Source: Roseicella sp. DB1501 (GTDB lineage: Bacteria; Pseudomonadota; Alphaproteobacteria; Acetobacterales; Acetobacteraceae). Taken from it: a stretch of DNA of 64,000 nucleotides. The stretch is taken from contig NZ_JABFHG010000010.1 in assembly GCF_013112485.1 (NCBI RefSeq), positions 124,001 through 188,000 of the forward strand. The letters are read 5' to 3'. The translations under genes were made by a program, and so were the position numbers. The notes beneath the pieces are model-generated. The model did not search any database, was not told where the DNA came from, and was given only the letters and a program-made list of their open reading frames with translations. Shown here piece by piece: positions 37,026 to 47,222 of the stretch (positions are counted from its first letter, which is position 1; every line of letters starts with the position of its first letter).

Positions 37026-38231
37026 TCAGAGTCCCAGCACGGCCTTGTTGAGGATGTTCTTCTGAATCTCGTTGGTGCCGCCATAGATCGAGGCGGCCCG
37101 CAGCATCAGGTAGTTCGGCGCCATCTGCGGCGCCCAGTCCGGCCCGATCGCCGGCTCGTTCGCCAGCGCCGCCAGCTCCTGCTGCCAGACCGGCATCGCC
37201 TGCGGCCCGCCGACATCCATCACCAGCTCGCTGCTGGCCTGCAGCAGCTCCGTCCCCTTGATCTTCAGCACCGAGGAGAGCGGGTCCGGCCGGTTGCCGC
37301 CGGCCTTGGCATAGGCGGAGACGACGCGGAGCTGGGTGATCTCCAGCGCCTTCATGTCGACTTCGAGCTGGGCGACCCGGGCGCGGAAGCCGCGATCCTC
37401 GATCAGCGGCCGGCCCTCCTTGCGCACCTCGCGCGCCACCTCCTTGGCGAAGCGCACCCGCTCCTTGCTCTTGCCGAGCCGGGCGATGCCGGTGCGCTCG
37501 TTGCCGAGCAGGTACTTCGCCACCGACCAGCCGCGATTCTCCTCCCCGACCAGGTTCTCCACCGGCACCCGGACATCGGTGAAGAAGACCTCGTTCAGGT
37601 GGTGGCTGCCGTCGATGGAGATGATCGGCCGCACCTCGATCCCGGGCGTCCGCAGGTCGATCAGCAGGAAGGAGATGCCCTCCTGCCGCTTCTTGGCCGT
37701 CGGGTCGGTGCGCACGAGGCAGAAGCACCAGTCGGCATTGTGCGCCGTCGAGGTCCAGATCTTCTGGCCGTTGACGACGTAGTGGTCGCCGTCGCGCTTC
37801 GCCGCGGTGCGCAGGCTGGCGAGGTCGGAGCCGGCGCCGGGCTCGGAGAAGCCCTGGCACCACCAGTCGTCCAGGTTGGCGGCGCGCGGCAGGAAGCGCT
37901 TCTTCTGCGCCTCGGTGCCGAACTGGATCAGCACCGGGCCGAGCATGGTGATGTTGAAGGAGAGCAGCTCCGGCGCCGGGGCCGAGAGGTTCTCCTCGAG
38001 GAAGATCATGCGCTGGATCGGGCTCCAGCCCGGCCCACCATGCTCCTTCGGCCAGTTGTACCCCGCCCAGCCCTGGGCGTTCAGGATGCGCTGCCAGGCG
38101 ATGGTGTCCTGCTTGCGCGGCGGGTAGCCGAGCCGCATGCGCTCGTGGATCTCGCGCGGCAGGTTGTCCCGGATGAAGGTGCGCACCTCCTCGCGGAAGG
38201 CGGACTCCTCAGGCGTGAATCGCAGGTCCAT
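37026..38231 (-). CDS. Acyl-CoA dehydrogenase (FadE-like)
   Basis: A 401-residue acyl-CoA dehydrogenase: MDLRFTPEESAFREEVRTFI, GWAGYNWPKEHGGPGWSPIQ, WCQGFSEPGAGSDLASLRT, GQKIWTSTAHNADWCFCLVR, ASIYGGTNEIQKNIL. In medium-chain enzymes the base is the Glu of IYEGT; here that position is Gly, so another Glu, perhaps the one in LLGNERTGIA, is a candidate. ATG 38231 follows GGGAAGGAACACG. Probably co-transcribed with the fused hydratase/dehydrogenase upstream and the second subunit downstream. Confidence 0.9.
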   Translation of the reverse strand: MDLRFTPEESAFREEVRTFIRDNLPREIHERMRLGYPPRKQDTIAWQRILNAQGWAGYNWPKEHGGPGWSPIQRMIFLEENLSAPAPELLSFNITMLGPVLIQFGTEAQKKRFLPRAANLDDWWCQGFSEPGAGSDLASLRTAAKRDGDHYVVNGQKIWTSTAHNADWCFCLVRTDPTAKKRQEGISFLLIDLRTPGIEVRPIISIDGSHHLNEVFFTDVRVPVENLVGEENRGWSVAKYLLGNERTGIARLGKSKERVRFAKEVAREVRKEGRPLIEDRGFRARVAQLEVDMKALEITQLRVVSAYAKAGGNRPDPLSSVLKIKGTELLQASSELVMDVGGPQAMPVWQQELAALANEPAIGPDWAPQMAPNYLMLRAASIYGGTNEIQKNILNKAVLGL

Positions 38232-38251
38232 GGACGTGTTCCTTCCCGTCG

Positions 38252-40348
<2,097 letters not shown>

Positions 40349-40427
40349 CTCGATCCCTCCGCCGATTGCTTAGCCGGCTATCGTTCAGCCGAGGCTAGAC
40401 CGTCTGCCCGGCCCTGGCGAGAGCGTT

Positions 40428-41435
40428 TCAGTGCAGCAGCAGCCCGGCCTGGCCCGCCGCCTGGCGCGACAGCACCGCCTCCTGCCGCAGCAGCGCCGCG
40501 AAACCCTCCGGGCTGCGGGTCGGGGGATCCGCCAGCAGGCTGCCGGTCTCCTCCACCCGCGCCCGCAGCGCCGGATCGGCGAGCGGCCCGGCGAAGCCCG
40601 CCTGCAGGGCGGCGATCAGCGGCGCCGGGGTCCCGGCCGGGACCAGGATGCCGATGAAGGAGACGAGGCCGCCCCCCGGCACCCCGGCGGCGGCGAGGCT
40701 CGGCACCTCGGGCAGCATCGGCAGGGGTTGCGGCAGGGCGGCGGCGAGGATGCGGAGCTGCCCGTCGCGGTGCAGCGGCAGGGCGGTCGTCACCTGCTCC
40801 ATCGAGCAGGCGAGCGCGCCGCTCAGCAGGTCGGGCGTCGCGGCGCCGCTCGAGCGGTAGGGCACATGCACCAGGCCGATGCCGGTCGCGGCGTTCAGCA
40901 GCTCGATGTTGAGATGGTTCGAGGTGCCGGTGCCGGCCGAGCCGCATTGCAGCTGCCCCGGCCGCGCCCTGGCATAGGCGACGAATTCCTCGAGGCTCCG
41001 CACCGGCAGCTTCGGGCTGGCCACCAGCACCTGCGGCGTGCGGAAGCAGAGGCAGACCGGCAGGAAGTCCCGCGCCGGGTCGTAAGGCACCCGCTCCATG
41101 ATCAGCGGGTTGATGACGAGGGCGCCGTTGGAGCCGAGCAGCAGCGTATGCCCGTCCGGCTGGGCGCGGGCCACCAGTTCGGTGCCGAGGTTGCCGCCGG
41201 CGCCGGGGCGGTTCTCGATCACCACCGGTTGGCCGAGCCGCTCGGCGACGGCGGGCGTCAGCAGCCGCGCCAGCGTGTCCAGGTTGCCGCCGGCGCCGAA
41301 GGGCACGACGAGGCGCAGCGGACGGTCGGGGAAGCGCGCCTGGGCCCCTGCGGCGAGCGGCCGGAGGGCCGGCGCGGCGAGCAGGGCGAGCGTCGCGCGG
41401 CGGCCGGGCGCCGCGGATGCAGGGCGGCGGATCAT
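40428..41435 (-). CDS. Tripartite tricarboxylate receptor (Bug/TctC) binding protein
   Basis: A 335-residue periplasmic binding protein: signal region MIRRPASAAPGRRATLALLA, DRPLRLVVPFGAGGNLDTLA, VVIENRPGAGGNLGTELVA, GHTLLLGSNGALVINPL, VHVPYRSSGAATPDLLSGA. Ligand unknown. ATG 41435 follows GGGAGAAACCGCC. It sits divergently from the two-subunit CoA-transferase at 41586, which could act on the imported acid; this is only a context argument. Confidence 0.9.
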   Translation of the reverse strand: MIRRPASAAPGRRATLALLAAPALRPLAAGAQARFPDRPLRLVVPFGAGGNLDTLARLLTPAVAERLGQPVVIENRPGAGGNLGTELVARAQPDGHTLLLGSNGALVINPLIMERVPYDPARDFLPVCLCFRTPQVLVASPKLPVRSLEEFVAYARARPGQLQCGSAGTGTSNHLNIELLNAATGIGLVHVPYRSSGAATPDLLSGALACSMEQVTTALPLHRDGQLRILAAALPQPLPMLPEVPSLAAAGVPGGGLVSFIGILVPAGTPAPLIAALQAGFAGPLADPALRARVEETGSLLADPPTRSPEGFAALLRQEAVLSRQAAGQAGLLLH

Positions 41436-41585
41436 GGCGGTTTCTCCCGTCTGCGACGCGTCTCCGCGCGCCCGCGCGCAGTGAAGCACCCATGCCGCGA
41501 TGCCGCCAGGGCTGGCCGGGCCGGCGAAGCCGCGCCTACACTCCACGCAATCCCAGGACGAGAGGCGAGGAGGACGCGCCCGGGC

Positions 41586-42284
41586 ATGATCGACAAATTT
41601 GTCCGCTCCATGGCCGAGGCCATGGCCGGCATCCCGGACGGCGCCACCGTGATGATGCCCGGCTTCGGCGAGGTGGGCGCGCCCAACGCGCTGCTGGAAG
41701 GGCTGCTCGAGCAGGGCGCGACCAACCTGACGCTGGTGATCAACTCGGCCGGGCGGCTGCGCGTGCCGGGCAAGCCGCCGAACGTGGTGGCGCGGCTGAT
41801 CGACCAGGGCCGGGTGCGCAAGGTCATCACCAGCTTCGTGCGCGCCAACAGCGTCGCCGGCGACTGGGTGCGCGACGGAAGGCTGCAGGCGGAGGTGATC
41901 CCGCAGGGCACGCTGGCCGAGCGCATCCGCGCCGCCGGCGCCGGCATCCCCGCCTTCTTCACCCCGACCGGCGCCGGCACCCTCATCGCCGAGGGCAAGG
42001 AGGTGCGCGAGTACCAGGGGCGGCCCTGCATCCTGGAGGAGGCGCTGCCCGGCGACGTGGCGCTGATCGAGGCCTGGATGGCCGATCGCTGGGGCAACCT
42101 GACCTATCGGGAGACCGGGCAAAACTTCAATCCCATCATGGCGATGGCGGCGAAGCTGACGATCGTGCAGACGCACAACGCCGTCGATCTCGGGATGCTG
42201 CCCGCCAACGCCATCCATACGCCCGGCATCTATGTGAACCGCGTGCTGCACCTGCCGGTCGGCGACCCCGTGCTGCCGCGGTGA
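41586..42284 (+). CDS. 3-oxoacid-type CoA-transferase, subunit A
   Basis: A 232-residue alpha subunit of a family I CoA-transferase (PcaI/ScoA/AtoD type): MPGFGEVGAPNALLEGLLEQ, LTLVINSAGRLRVPGKPP, GTLAERIRAAGAGIPAFFTP, KEVREYQGRPCILEEALPGD, IEAWMADRWGNLTYRETGQN. It forms a dimer with the next gene's product and moves CoA from succinyl-CoA or similar onto an oxo or other acid. ATG 41586 is preceded by GGCGAGGAGG, suitably spaced. Confidence 0.9.
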   Translation: MIDKFVRSMAEAMAGIPDGATVMMPGFGEVGAPNALLEGLLEQGATNLTLVINSAGRLRVPGKPPNVVARLIDQGRVRKVITSFVRANSVAGDWVRDGRLQAEVIPQGTLAERIRAAGAGIPAFFTPTGAGTLIAEGKEVREYQGRPCILEEALPGDVALIEAWMADRWGNLTYRETGQNFNPIMAMAAKLTIVQTHNAVDLGMLPANAIHTPGIYVNRVLHLPVGDPVLPR

Positions 42285-42306
42285 CGCCATGAGCGAGGGA
42301 GCGAGC

Positions 42307-42966
42307 ATGAACGAGACGCGGCAGGGCTTCGAGCCGCTCACCCGCACCGGCATGGCGGCGCGGGCGGCGCAGGACGTGCCGGAAGGCTGGTACGTCAATC
42401 TTGGCATCGGCATCCCGACGCTGATCGCCGACTACATCCCGCCGGAGCGCGAGGTGGTGGTGCATTCCGAGAACGGCATCCTCGGCATGGGCCCGGCCCC
42501 GGCGCCGCACCAGCAGAATCCCTGGCTGGTCAATGCCAGCACCCAGCGCGTCAGCCTCCGTCCCGGCGGCGCCTTCGTGCATCATGCCGACAGCTTCGCC
42601 ATGGTGCGCGGCGGGCATATCGACCTCTGCGTGCTCGGCGGCTTCCAGGTAGCGGAGAATGGCGACCTGGCGAATTGGGCGCATTCGCCGACCGAGACCG
42701 GGCGGCAGATCGGCGGCGCCATGGATCTCGCGGTCGGGGCGAAGCGGGTCTGGGTGGTGATGGAGCACACCACGAAGGAGGGCGCGGCGCGGCTGCTGCG
42801 CCGCTGCAGCTACCCGCTGACCGCGGCCGCCTGCGTCAGCCGGGTCTACACCAACCTCGCCGTGCTCGACGTGACGCCGAAGGGCTTCGTCGTCATCGAC
42901 ATGGTCCATGGCCTCGATTTCGCGGATCTCCAGGCCCGCACCGACGCTGAACTGCACCGCGCCTGA
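42307..42966 (+). CDS. 3-oxoacid-type CoA-transferase, subunit B
   Basis: A 219-residue beta subunit of the same enzyme: VNLGIGIPTLIADYIPPERE, the catalytic Glu in VVHSENGILGMGPAP, GGHIDLCVLGGFQVAENGDL, GGAMDLAVGAKRVWVVMEHT, TNLAVLDVTPKGFVVID. ATG 42307 is preferred over the in-frame ATG at 42289 because GAGGGAG lies six bases before it, whereas the earlier ATG has no ribosome site. It follows subunit A by 22 bp. Its stop faces a family 2 repeat belonging to the convergent deacetylase gene. Confidence 0.9.
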   Translation: MNETRQGFEPLTRTGMAARAAQDVPEGWYVNLGIGIPTLIADYIPPEREVVVHSENGILGMGPAPAPHQQNPWLVNASTQRVSLRPGGAFVHHADSFAMVRGGHIDLCVLGGFQVAENGDLANWAHSPTETGRQIGGAMDLAVGAKRVWVVMEHTTKEGAARLLRRCSYPLTAAACVSRVYTNLAVLDVTPKGFVVIDMVHGLDFADLQARTDAELHRA

Positions 42967-42971
42967 CGCGC

Positions 42972-43011
42972 CGGCCCCCGCGACGGCGCGCAGCGGCTTC
43001 GCGGGGAGCTA
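42972..43011 (-). repeat. Stop-anchored palindromic repeat family 2, first module only
   Basis: On the minus strand: TAGCTCCCCGCGAAGCCG starting at the deacetylase stop, then CTGCGCGCCGTCGCGGGGGC. The stem CCCCGCGA / TCGCGGGG is a perfect 8 bp. It lacks the second (CCTGCCGCGGC) module. It fills the gap between two convergent genes, like the copy at 60129, with which it shares CGCTGCGCGCCGTCGCGGGG. Confidence 0.72.
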
Positions 43012-43950
43012 GCTGCGCATCAGCGCCCGCACATGCGCGGCGGTGCTGTGCGCCAGCGCGTCGAGGTCGTAGCCGCCCTCCAGCAGGCTGACGACGCGGC
43101 CCCCGGCATGCCGCTCCGCCAGGGCGCAGATCTCGGCGGTGAGCCAGGCGAAATCCGCCTCCTGCACCCGGAGCTGCGCCAGCGGGTCGCGGGCATGCGC
43201 GTCGAAGCCGGCCGAGATCACCAGCAGCCCCGGCGCGAAGCGCTCCACCGCCGGCAGCAGCCGCTCCGCCCAGGCGGCGCGGAAGGCGGCGCCGTCGGCG
43301 CCCGGCGGCAGCGGGGCGTTGAAGACATTGCCGACGCCGCGCTCCCGCGCATCGCCGGTGCCAGGATAGAGCGGCCACTGGTGGGAGGAGGCGTAGAGAA
43401 TCGCCGGCTCGCGCTCGACGCAGGCCTGGCTGCCATTGCCGTGATGCACGTCGAAATCGAGTATGGCGACCCGCGCCACGCCATGCGCGGCGATGGCGTG
43501 GCGGGCGGCGATGGCGGCATTGGCGAAGAGGCAGAAGCCCATCGGCCGGCCCGGTTCGGCATGATGGCCGGGCGGGCGGGTGGCGCAGAAAGCGCGGCGC
43601 GTGCCGCCGCCACCCTCGCCCTGCATCACCGCATCCACCGCGGCGACGGCCGCGCCGGCGGCGCGCAAGGCCGCCTCGGCGCTGCCCTGGCTCATGATGG
43701 TGTCGCCATCGAGCGCCACGGTCTCGCCGGCCGGCGGGCGGATGCCGAGGATCGCCTCGACGTAATTGCGCGGATGCACGCGGCAGAGCTGCTCTAGCGT
43801 CGCCTCCGGCGCCTGGTCGCGGATGAGGTCGGCGAACTCCTCCTGGTCCAGCGCCTTCAGCACGGCGCGCAGCCGGTCCGGGCATTCCGGGTGGTAATCA
43901 CCCGGATCGTGCAGCAGGCAGGCCCGGTGGGTCAGCAGCAGCGTGCTCAT
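43009..43950 (-). CDS. Histone-deacetylase-family (acetylpolyamine amidohydrolase-like) protein
   Basis: A 313-residue zinc-dependent deacetylase of the arginase/HDAC fold. Zinc and catalytic motifs: ATRPPGHHAEPGRPMGFCLF, ILDFDVHHGNGSQ, VISAGFDAHARDPLAQLRV and LLEGGYDL. Bacterial members remove acetyl groups from polyamines, acetoin-pathway proteins or similar; substrate not known. Cytoplasmic. ATG 43950 overlaps the stop of the TusA-like gene upstream (ATGA). Stop followed by a family 2 repeat. Confidence 0.9.
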   Translation of the reverse strand: MSTLLLTHRACLLHDPGDYHPECPDRLRAVLKALDQEEFADLIRDQAPEATLEQLCRVHPRNYVEAILGIRPPAGETVALDGDTIMSQGSAEAALRAAGAAVAAVDAVMQGEGGGGTRRAFCATRPPGHHAEPGRPMGFCLFANAAIAARHAIAAHGVARVAILDFDVHHGNGSQACVEREPAILYASSHQWPLYPGTGDARERGVGNVFNAPLPPGADGAAFRAAWAERLLPAVERFAPGLLVISAGFDAHARDPLAQLRVQEADFAWLTAEICALAERHAGGRVVSLLEGGYDLDALAHSTAAHVRALMRS

Positions 43951-44183
43951 GCCGGCTCGCTCCTCTTGCGCAGCACATAACGGTAGACCCCGCCCGCCTC
44001 GCTCGCGGACACGAGCGCGTGCCCGGTCTCGGCGCAGAAGGCGGCGAAGTCCCGCTGGCTGGCCGGGTCGGTGGCGAGCACGGTCAGCAGCGCCCCGGGT
44101 GGCAGGCCGCGCAGGGCCTTGTTGGCGCGCAGCACCGGCAGCGGGCAGGAGAGGCCCTGGACGTCGAGGAGGGTGTCCGACAT
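43947..44183 (-). CDS. TusA-family sulfur carrier
   Basis: A 78-residue SirA/TusA-fold protein with the sulfur-carrying motif GLSCPLPVLRANKALRGLPPG (CPxP, Cys near residue 13). It would accept persulfide sulfur and pass it on, for tRNA thiolation, molybdenum cofactor or enzyme maturation. The stop overlaps the start of the HDAC-family gene, an uncommon pairing. ATG 44183 is divergent from the ROK kinase. Confidence 0.87.
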   Translation of the reverse strand: MSDTLLDVQGLSCPLPVLRANKALRGLPPGALLTVLATDPASQRDFAAFCAETGHALVSASEAGGVYRYVLRKRSEPA

Positions 44184-44270
44184 CGCCCGAATCCAGCACC
44201 CGGGCGCCGCTCCTGCAAGGCTGTCGCCGCAAGGCTTGTCCCGGCCCGGGCAGGATTGCAGTCTCGGCCC

Positions 44271-45158
44271 ATGTGGCGGATCGGCATCGACCTCGGCGGC
44301 ACCAAGACGGAGATCGCGGCGCTCGACCCGGCGGGAGCGGTGCGGCTACGGCGGCGAGCGCCGACGCCGCCCGCCTATGCCGGCGTCATCGCCCTGGTCG
44401 GCGAGCTGGTCGCGGCGGCGGAGACGGAGCTCGGCGGCGCGGCCACGATCGGCATCGGCATCCCCGGCAGCCTCTCGCCGCGGACCGGGCTGGTGCGCGG
44501 GGCGAATTCCACCTGGCTGAACGGCGGCCGGCTGGATGCCGACCTCGCCGCGCGGCTCGGCCGGCCGGTGCGGCTGGCCAATGACGCCAATTGCCTGGCG
44601 ATGAGCGAGGCGGCGGACGGCGCTGGGGCGGGGCATGACACGGTCTTCGCCGTCATCCTCGGCACCGGGGTCGGCGCCGGCATCGTCACCGGCGGGCGCA
44701 TCCTCGAGGGGCGCAACCGCATCGCCGGGGAATGGGGCCACAACCCGCTGCCCTGGATGACGCCGGAGGAGTATCCGGGCCCGGCCTGCTGGTGCGGCCG
44801 GCGGGGCTGCATCGAGGCCTTCCTCTGCGGCCCGGCGCTCGCCGCCGAGGCGGACGGGCCGGGCGCCCGCGACGCCAGCGGCCTGCCGGCGCGCGCCGCC
44901 GCGGGCGATGCGCGCGCCGCCGCGGCGCTCGCCCGGCATGCCGACCGGCTGGCCCGGGCGCTGGCGCATGTGGTGAACATCCTCGACCCCGACTGCATCG
45001 TGCTGGCGGGCGGCCTGTCCAACATGGCGCATCTGCGGGACGAGGTGCCGGCGCGCATGGCGGGCTTCGTCTTCAGCGACCATGTCGAGACGCCGCTGGT
45101 CCCGGCGCTGCATGGCGACAGCAGCGGCGTGCTGGGCGCGGCGCGGCTCTGGGATTGA
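44271..45158 (+). CDS. ROK-family sugar kinase (fructokinase/N-acetylglucosamine kinase type)
   Basis: A 295-residue ROK kinase. Phosphate motif MWRIGIDLGGTKTEIAALD, sugar loop NSTWLNGG and NDANCLAMSEA, ADP motif VFAVILGTGVGAGIVTGG, the ExGH segment GEWGHNPLPWM and the zinc motif CWCGRRGCIEAFLCGPAL. It would phosphorylate a free hexose such as fructose or N-acetylglucosamine. No sugar transporter is nearby. The stop TGA starts a family 2 repeat. Confidence 0.9.
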   Translation: MWRIGIDLGGTKTEIAALDPAGAVRLRRRAPTPPAYAGVIALVGELVAAAETELGGAATIGIGIPGSLSPRTGLVRGANSTWLNGGRLDADLAARLGRPVRLANDANCLAMSEAADGAGAGHDTVFAVILGTGVGAGIVTGGRILEGRNRIAGEWGHNPLPWMTPEEYPGPACWCGRRGCIEAFLCGPALAAEADGPGARDASGLPARAAAGDARAAAALARHADRLARALAHVVNILDPDCIVLAGGLSNMAHLRDEVPARMAGFVFSDHVETPLVPALHGDSSGVLGAARLWD

Positions 45159-45260
45159 TCCCCGCGCCGTCGCTTCGCGCCGCCGCGCGGGCCCCGGGAC
45201 TCGCTCCTGGCCCTGATGCGGCACAGCCTGCCGTGGCGACGCCACAGCGGGGCGACAGGC
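45156..45260 (+). repeat. Stop-anchored palindromic repeat family 2, copy b
   Basis: TGATCCCCGCGCCGTCGCTT begins at the kinase stop. The first stem here is CCCGCGC / GCGCGGG, differing from CCCCGCGA / TCGCGGGG elsewhere by paired changes. GGGCCCCGGGACTCGCTCCT and GCACAGCCTGCCG follow. The second stem uses GTGGC-GAC-GCCAC where other copies have GCGGC-GAA-GCCGC, also a paired change. Confidence 0.78.
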
Positions 45261-45263
45261 GAT

Positions 45264-46367
45264 CTACTGCGTCGGGATCGTCACCAGCGGCGTCGGCGCG
45301 CCCTGGCCGCTCTCGGCCAGCACCTGCAGCACATAGGCGAAGGTGAAGACCGCCTTCGAACCGTAATCGCCCGCGGGAATCCAGAACCAACGGTCGCGAT
45401 AGGGCACGGCGGCATAGGCATCCGCCGGGGGCTTGCCGCCCTGCAGGACGCGGATGATCCGCTCGCCCGGCAGCGCCGCGCCGGTCTCGCCGCGCTGCAC
45501 GTCCTGCTCCGCCACATCCACCTGGGCGCCGAGCTCGTTCAGGATCTGCAGCATCGAGCGCGTCTGCACGGCAAGCTGGCCGGGCGCCCGCCGCTGGCCG
45601 CCATATACCACCTCGAGCTCCCGGCTGCCGGGCGCCACGCCGAGGAGCTGGCGCATCTGCCGCATCGCATCCGCCCCGGGCCCCTTCTCGGCATCGAGCA
45701 GCAGGATGACGCGGCGCCCGCCGCCCGGCCGCTGCTCGAAGCGCAGGCCGAGATTGCCGGTCGCCTGCATCTGCCGCATCGCCTGCATCAGCGCGAGGAA
45801 GCCGCCCGAGGCGTCCTGCGACTGCCCGCCGCTGGTCGCCGCATTCGGCATGCCGTTCACCGCCTGCACGCCGAGCCGGAAGATGAGGTCGACCGGCGCC
45901 CCGCTCTGCGCCAGGGAAAGCAGCTCGGCCGGCGCCAGCGGGCGCAGATAGGATTGCGCGAAGCGCTCGCCGGTCACCGGCGTGAAGGTGAAGGTCGGCC
46001 GCGTCGTGTACTGCACCGTGCCGCCGACCGTCGCGTAATTGCCCGGCGCGGCGTTCGGATAGGCGTTGAGGCCGAGCTGGCCTGAGCTCTGCAGCTGGTA
46101 GCCGGAGATGAGCTGGCTGACCGAGAGGAAGGTCGGCACGTCGCCATAGCGCATCCGCACCATGTTCAGCAGCATCTGCCGCTTCAGCCCTTCGCCGAGC
46201 GCCTCGGCATAGCCCATCTGGTCCATGTCGAGTCGCTGCGGCCCGACCCCGGCGCAGCCGGCGAGCAGGGCCGAGGCCAGCCCGCCGGCCAGGAGCAGCA
46301 GGCGGCGTCGGAATGGCCGGGACGGGGCGGGATGACGGCGAGGCACCATGCGGCGGCCAATTGCCAT
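45264..46367 (-). CDS. Lipoprotein of unknown function
   Basis: A 367-residue protein with a basic signal region (RRRLLLLAGGLASALLAGC) ending in a lipobox LLAGC, Cys about residue 38 and then AGVGPQRLDMDQ, so an outer- or inner-membrane lipoprotein. The mature part is polar with YATVGGTVQYTTRPTFTFTP, RVILLLDAEKGPGADAMRQM and YRDRWFWIPAGDYGSKAVFT; no domain recognised. Likely globular, non-enzymatic. ATG 46367 has GGGCGGGA upstream; a second ATG six codons later lacks one. Divergent from the next gene; a run of eight G lies at 46388-46395 between them. Confidence 0.75.
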   Translation of the reverse strand: MAIGRRMVPRRHPAPSRPFRRRLLLLAGGLASALLAGCAGVGPQRLDMDQMGYAEALGEGLKRQMLLNMVRMRYGDVPTFLSVSQLISGYQLQSSGQLGLNAYPNAAPGNYATVGGTVQYTTRPTFTFTPVTGERFAQSYLRPLAPAELLSLAQSGAPVDLIFRLGVQAVNGMPNAATSGGQSQDASGGFLALMQAMRQMQATGNLGLRFEQRPGGGRRVILLLDAEKGPGADAMRQMRQLLGVAPGSRELEVVYGGQRRAPGQLAVQTRSMLQILNELGAQVDVAEQDVQRGETGAALPGERIIRVLQGGKPPADAYAAVPYRDRWFWIPAGDYGSKAVFTFAYVLQVLAESGQGAPTPLVTIPTQ

Positions 46368-46446
46368 CGTCCCGCCCGGTCGGGCCAGGGGGGGGTGGGC
46401 GAAGACGGTGCTTGCCGGCGGGGCGCCGGCGTTCCAGCCTCGCCGC

Positions 46447-47169
46447 ATGGCTCCTTCCGATGCCGAAGACGCCGCCGAGGACGGCCACGCGGCCGGCCGC
46501 ATCGCCATCCCGGCCGCCCCGCCGCCGCCCGGCACGCCCTGGCCGCTGCCGCCGGGGCTGCACCCGCTCGGCCTCGGCGGCGGGCGGGACGGGCTGCTGC
46601 GGGTGCCCGCCGGCCTGCCGCCCGACCGGGCGCTGCCGCTGATCGTGATGCTGCATGGCGCGACCGGCGACGCCGCGCGGACGCTCCGCCGCCTCGCCCC
46701 CATCGCCGACAGCGCCCTGATCCTGCTCCCCGAAAGCCTCGGCCGGAGCTGGGACGTGCTGGAGGGCGGCTACGGGCCCGACATCGCCCGCATCGAGGCG
46801 GCGCTGGCCCGCATCCTCGCCGCCTGGCCGGTCGATCCGCACCGCCTCGCCGTCGCCGGCTTCTCGGACGGGGCCTCCTACGCGCTGTCGCTGGCGCTGA
46901 TGAATGGCGGGCTCTTCACCCATGCCCTCGCCTTCTCGCCCGGCTTCGTCGCGCCGATGCGGCTCGAGGGACGGCCGCGTCTCTTCCTCAGCCATGGCAC
47001 CGAGGATGCGGTCCTCTCCATCGAGCATTGCAGCCGCCGCCTGGTGCCGAAGCTGCAGCGCGCCGGCTATCCGGTGATCTACCGGGAATTCGCCGGCGGC
47101 CACACCCTGCCGCCAGAGATCGCGGTGACGGCCCTCGCCTTCCTGATGGCGGCCCGGGAGGCGGATTGA
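46447..47169 (+). CDS. Alpha/beta hydrolase (carboxylesterase/phospholipase-like)
   Basis: A 240-residue alpha/beta-hydrolase: LIVMLHGATGDAARTLRRL (oxyanion hole), nucleophile Ser in VAGFSDGASYALSLALMNG, Asp in LFLSHGTEDAVLSIEHCSRR and His in YREFAGGHTLPPEIA. The domain is preceded by 50 Pro/Ala-rich residues. It resembles the small phospholipase/carboxylesterase or esterase group. No signal peptide, so cytoplasmic. Substrate unknown. The next SDR gene starts 54 bp later on the same strand. Confidence 0.85.
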   Translation: MAPSDAEDAAEDGHAAGRIAIPAAPPPPGTPWPLPPGLHPLGLGGGRDGLLRVPAGLPPDRALPLIVMLHGATGDAARTLRRLAPIADSALILLPESLGRSWDVLEGGYGPDIARIEAALARILAAWPVDPHRLAVAGFSDGASYALSLALMNGGLFTHALAFSPGFVAPMRLEGRPRLFLSHGTEDAVLSIEHCSRRLVPKLQRAGYPVIYREFAGGHTLPPEIAVTALAFLMAAREAD

Positions 47170-47222
47170 GCCCGGCGCCCGCGGGTGCCAGCATCCCGCC
47201 CCGAAGAACGGAGGGGAACGCC

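Noticed and set aside
46388-46395. Run of eight G between divergent lipoprotein and hydrolase genes, possible phase-variable tract
   Set aside because: Eight G is unremarkable in DNA of this composition, and it is not in a coding frame or between promoter boxes that I can identify.
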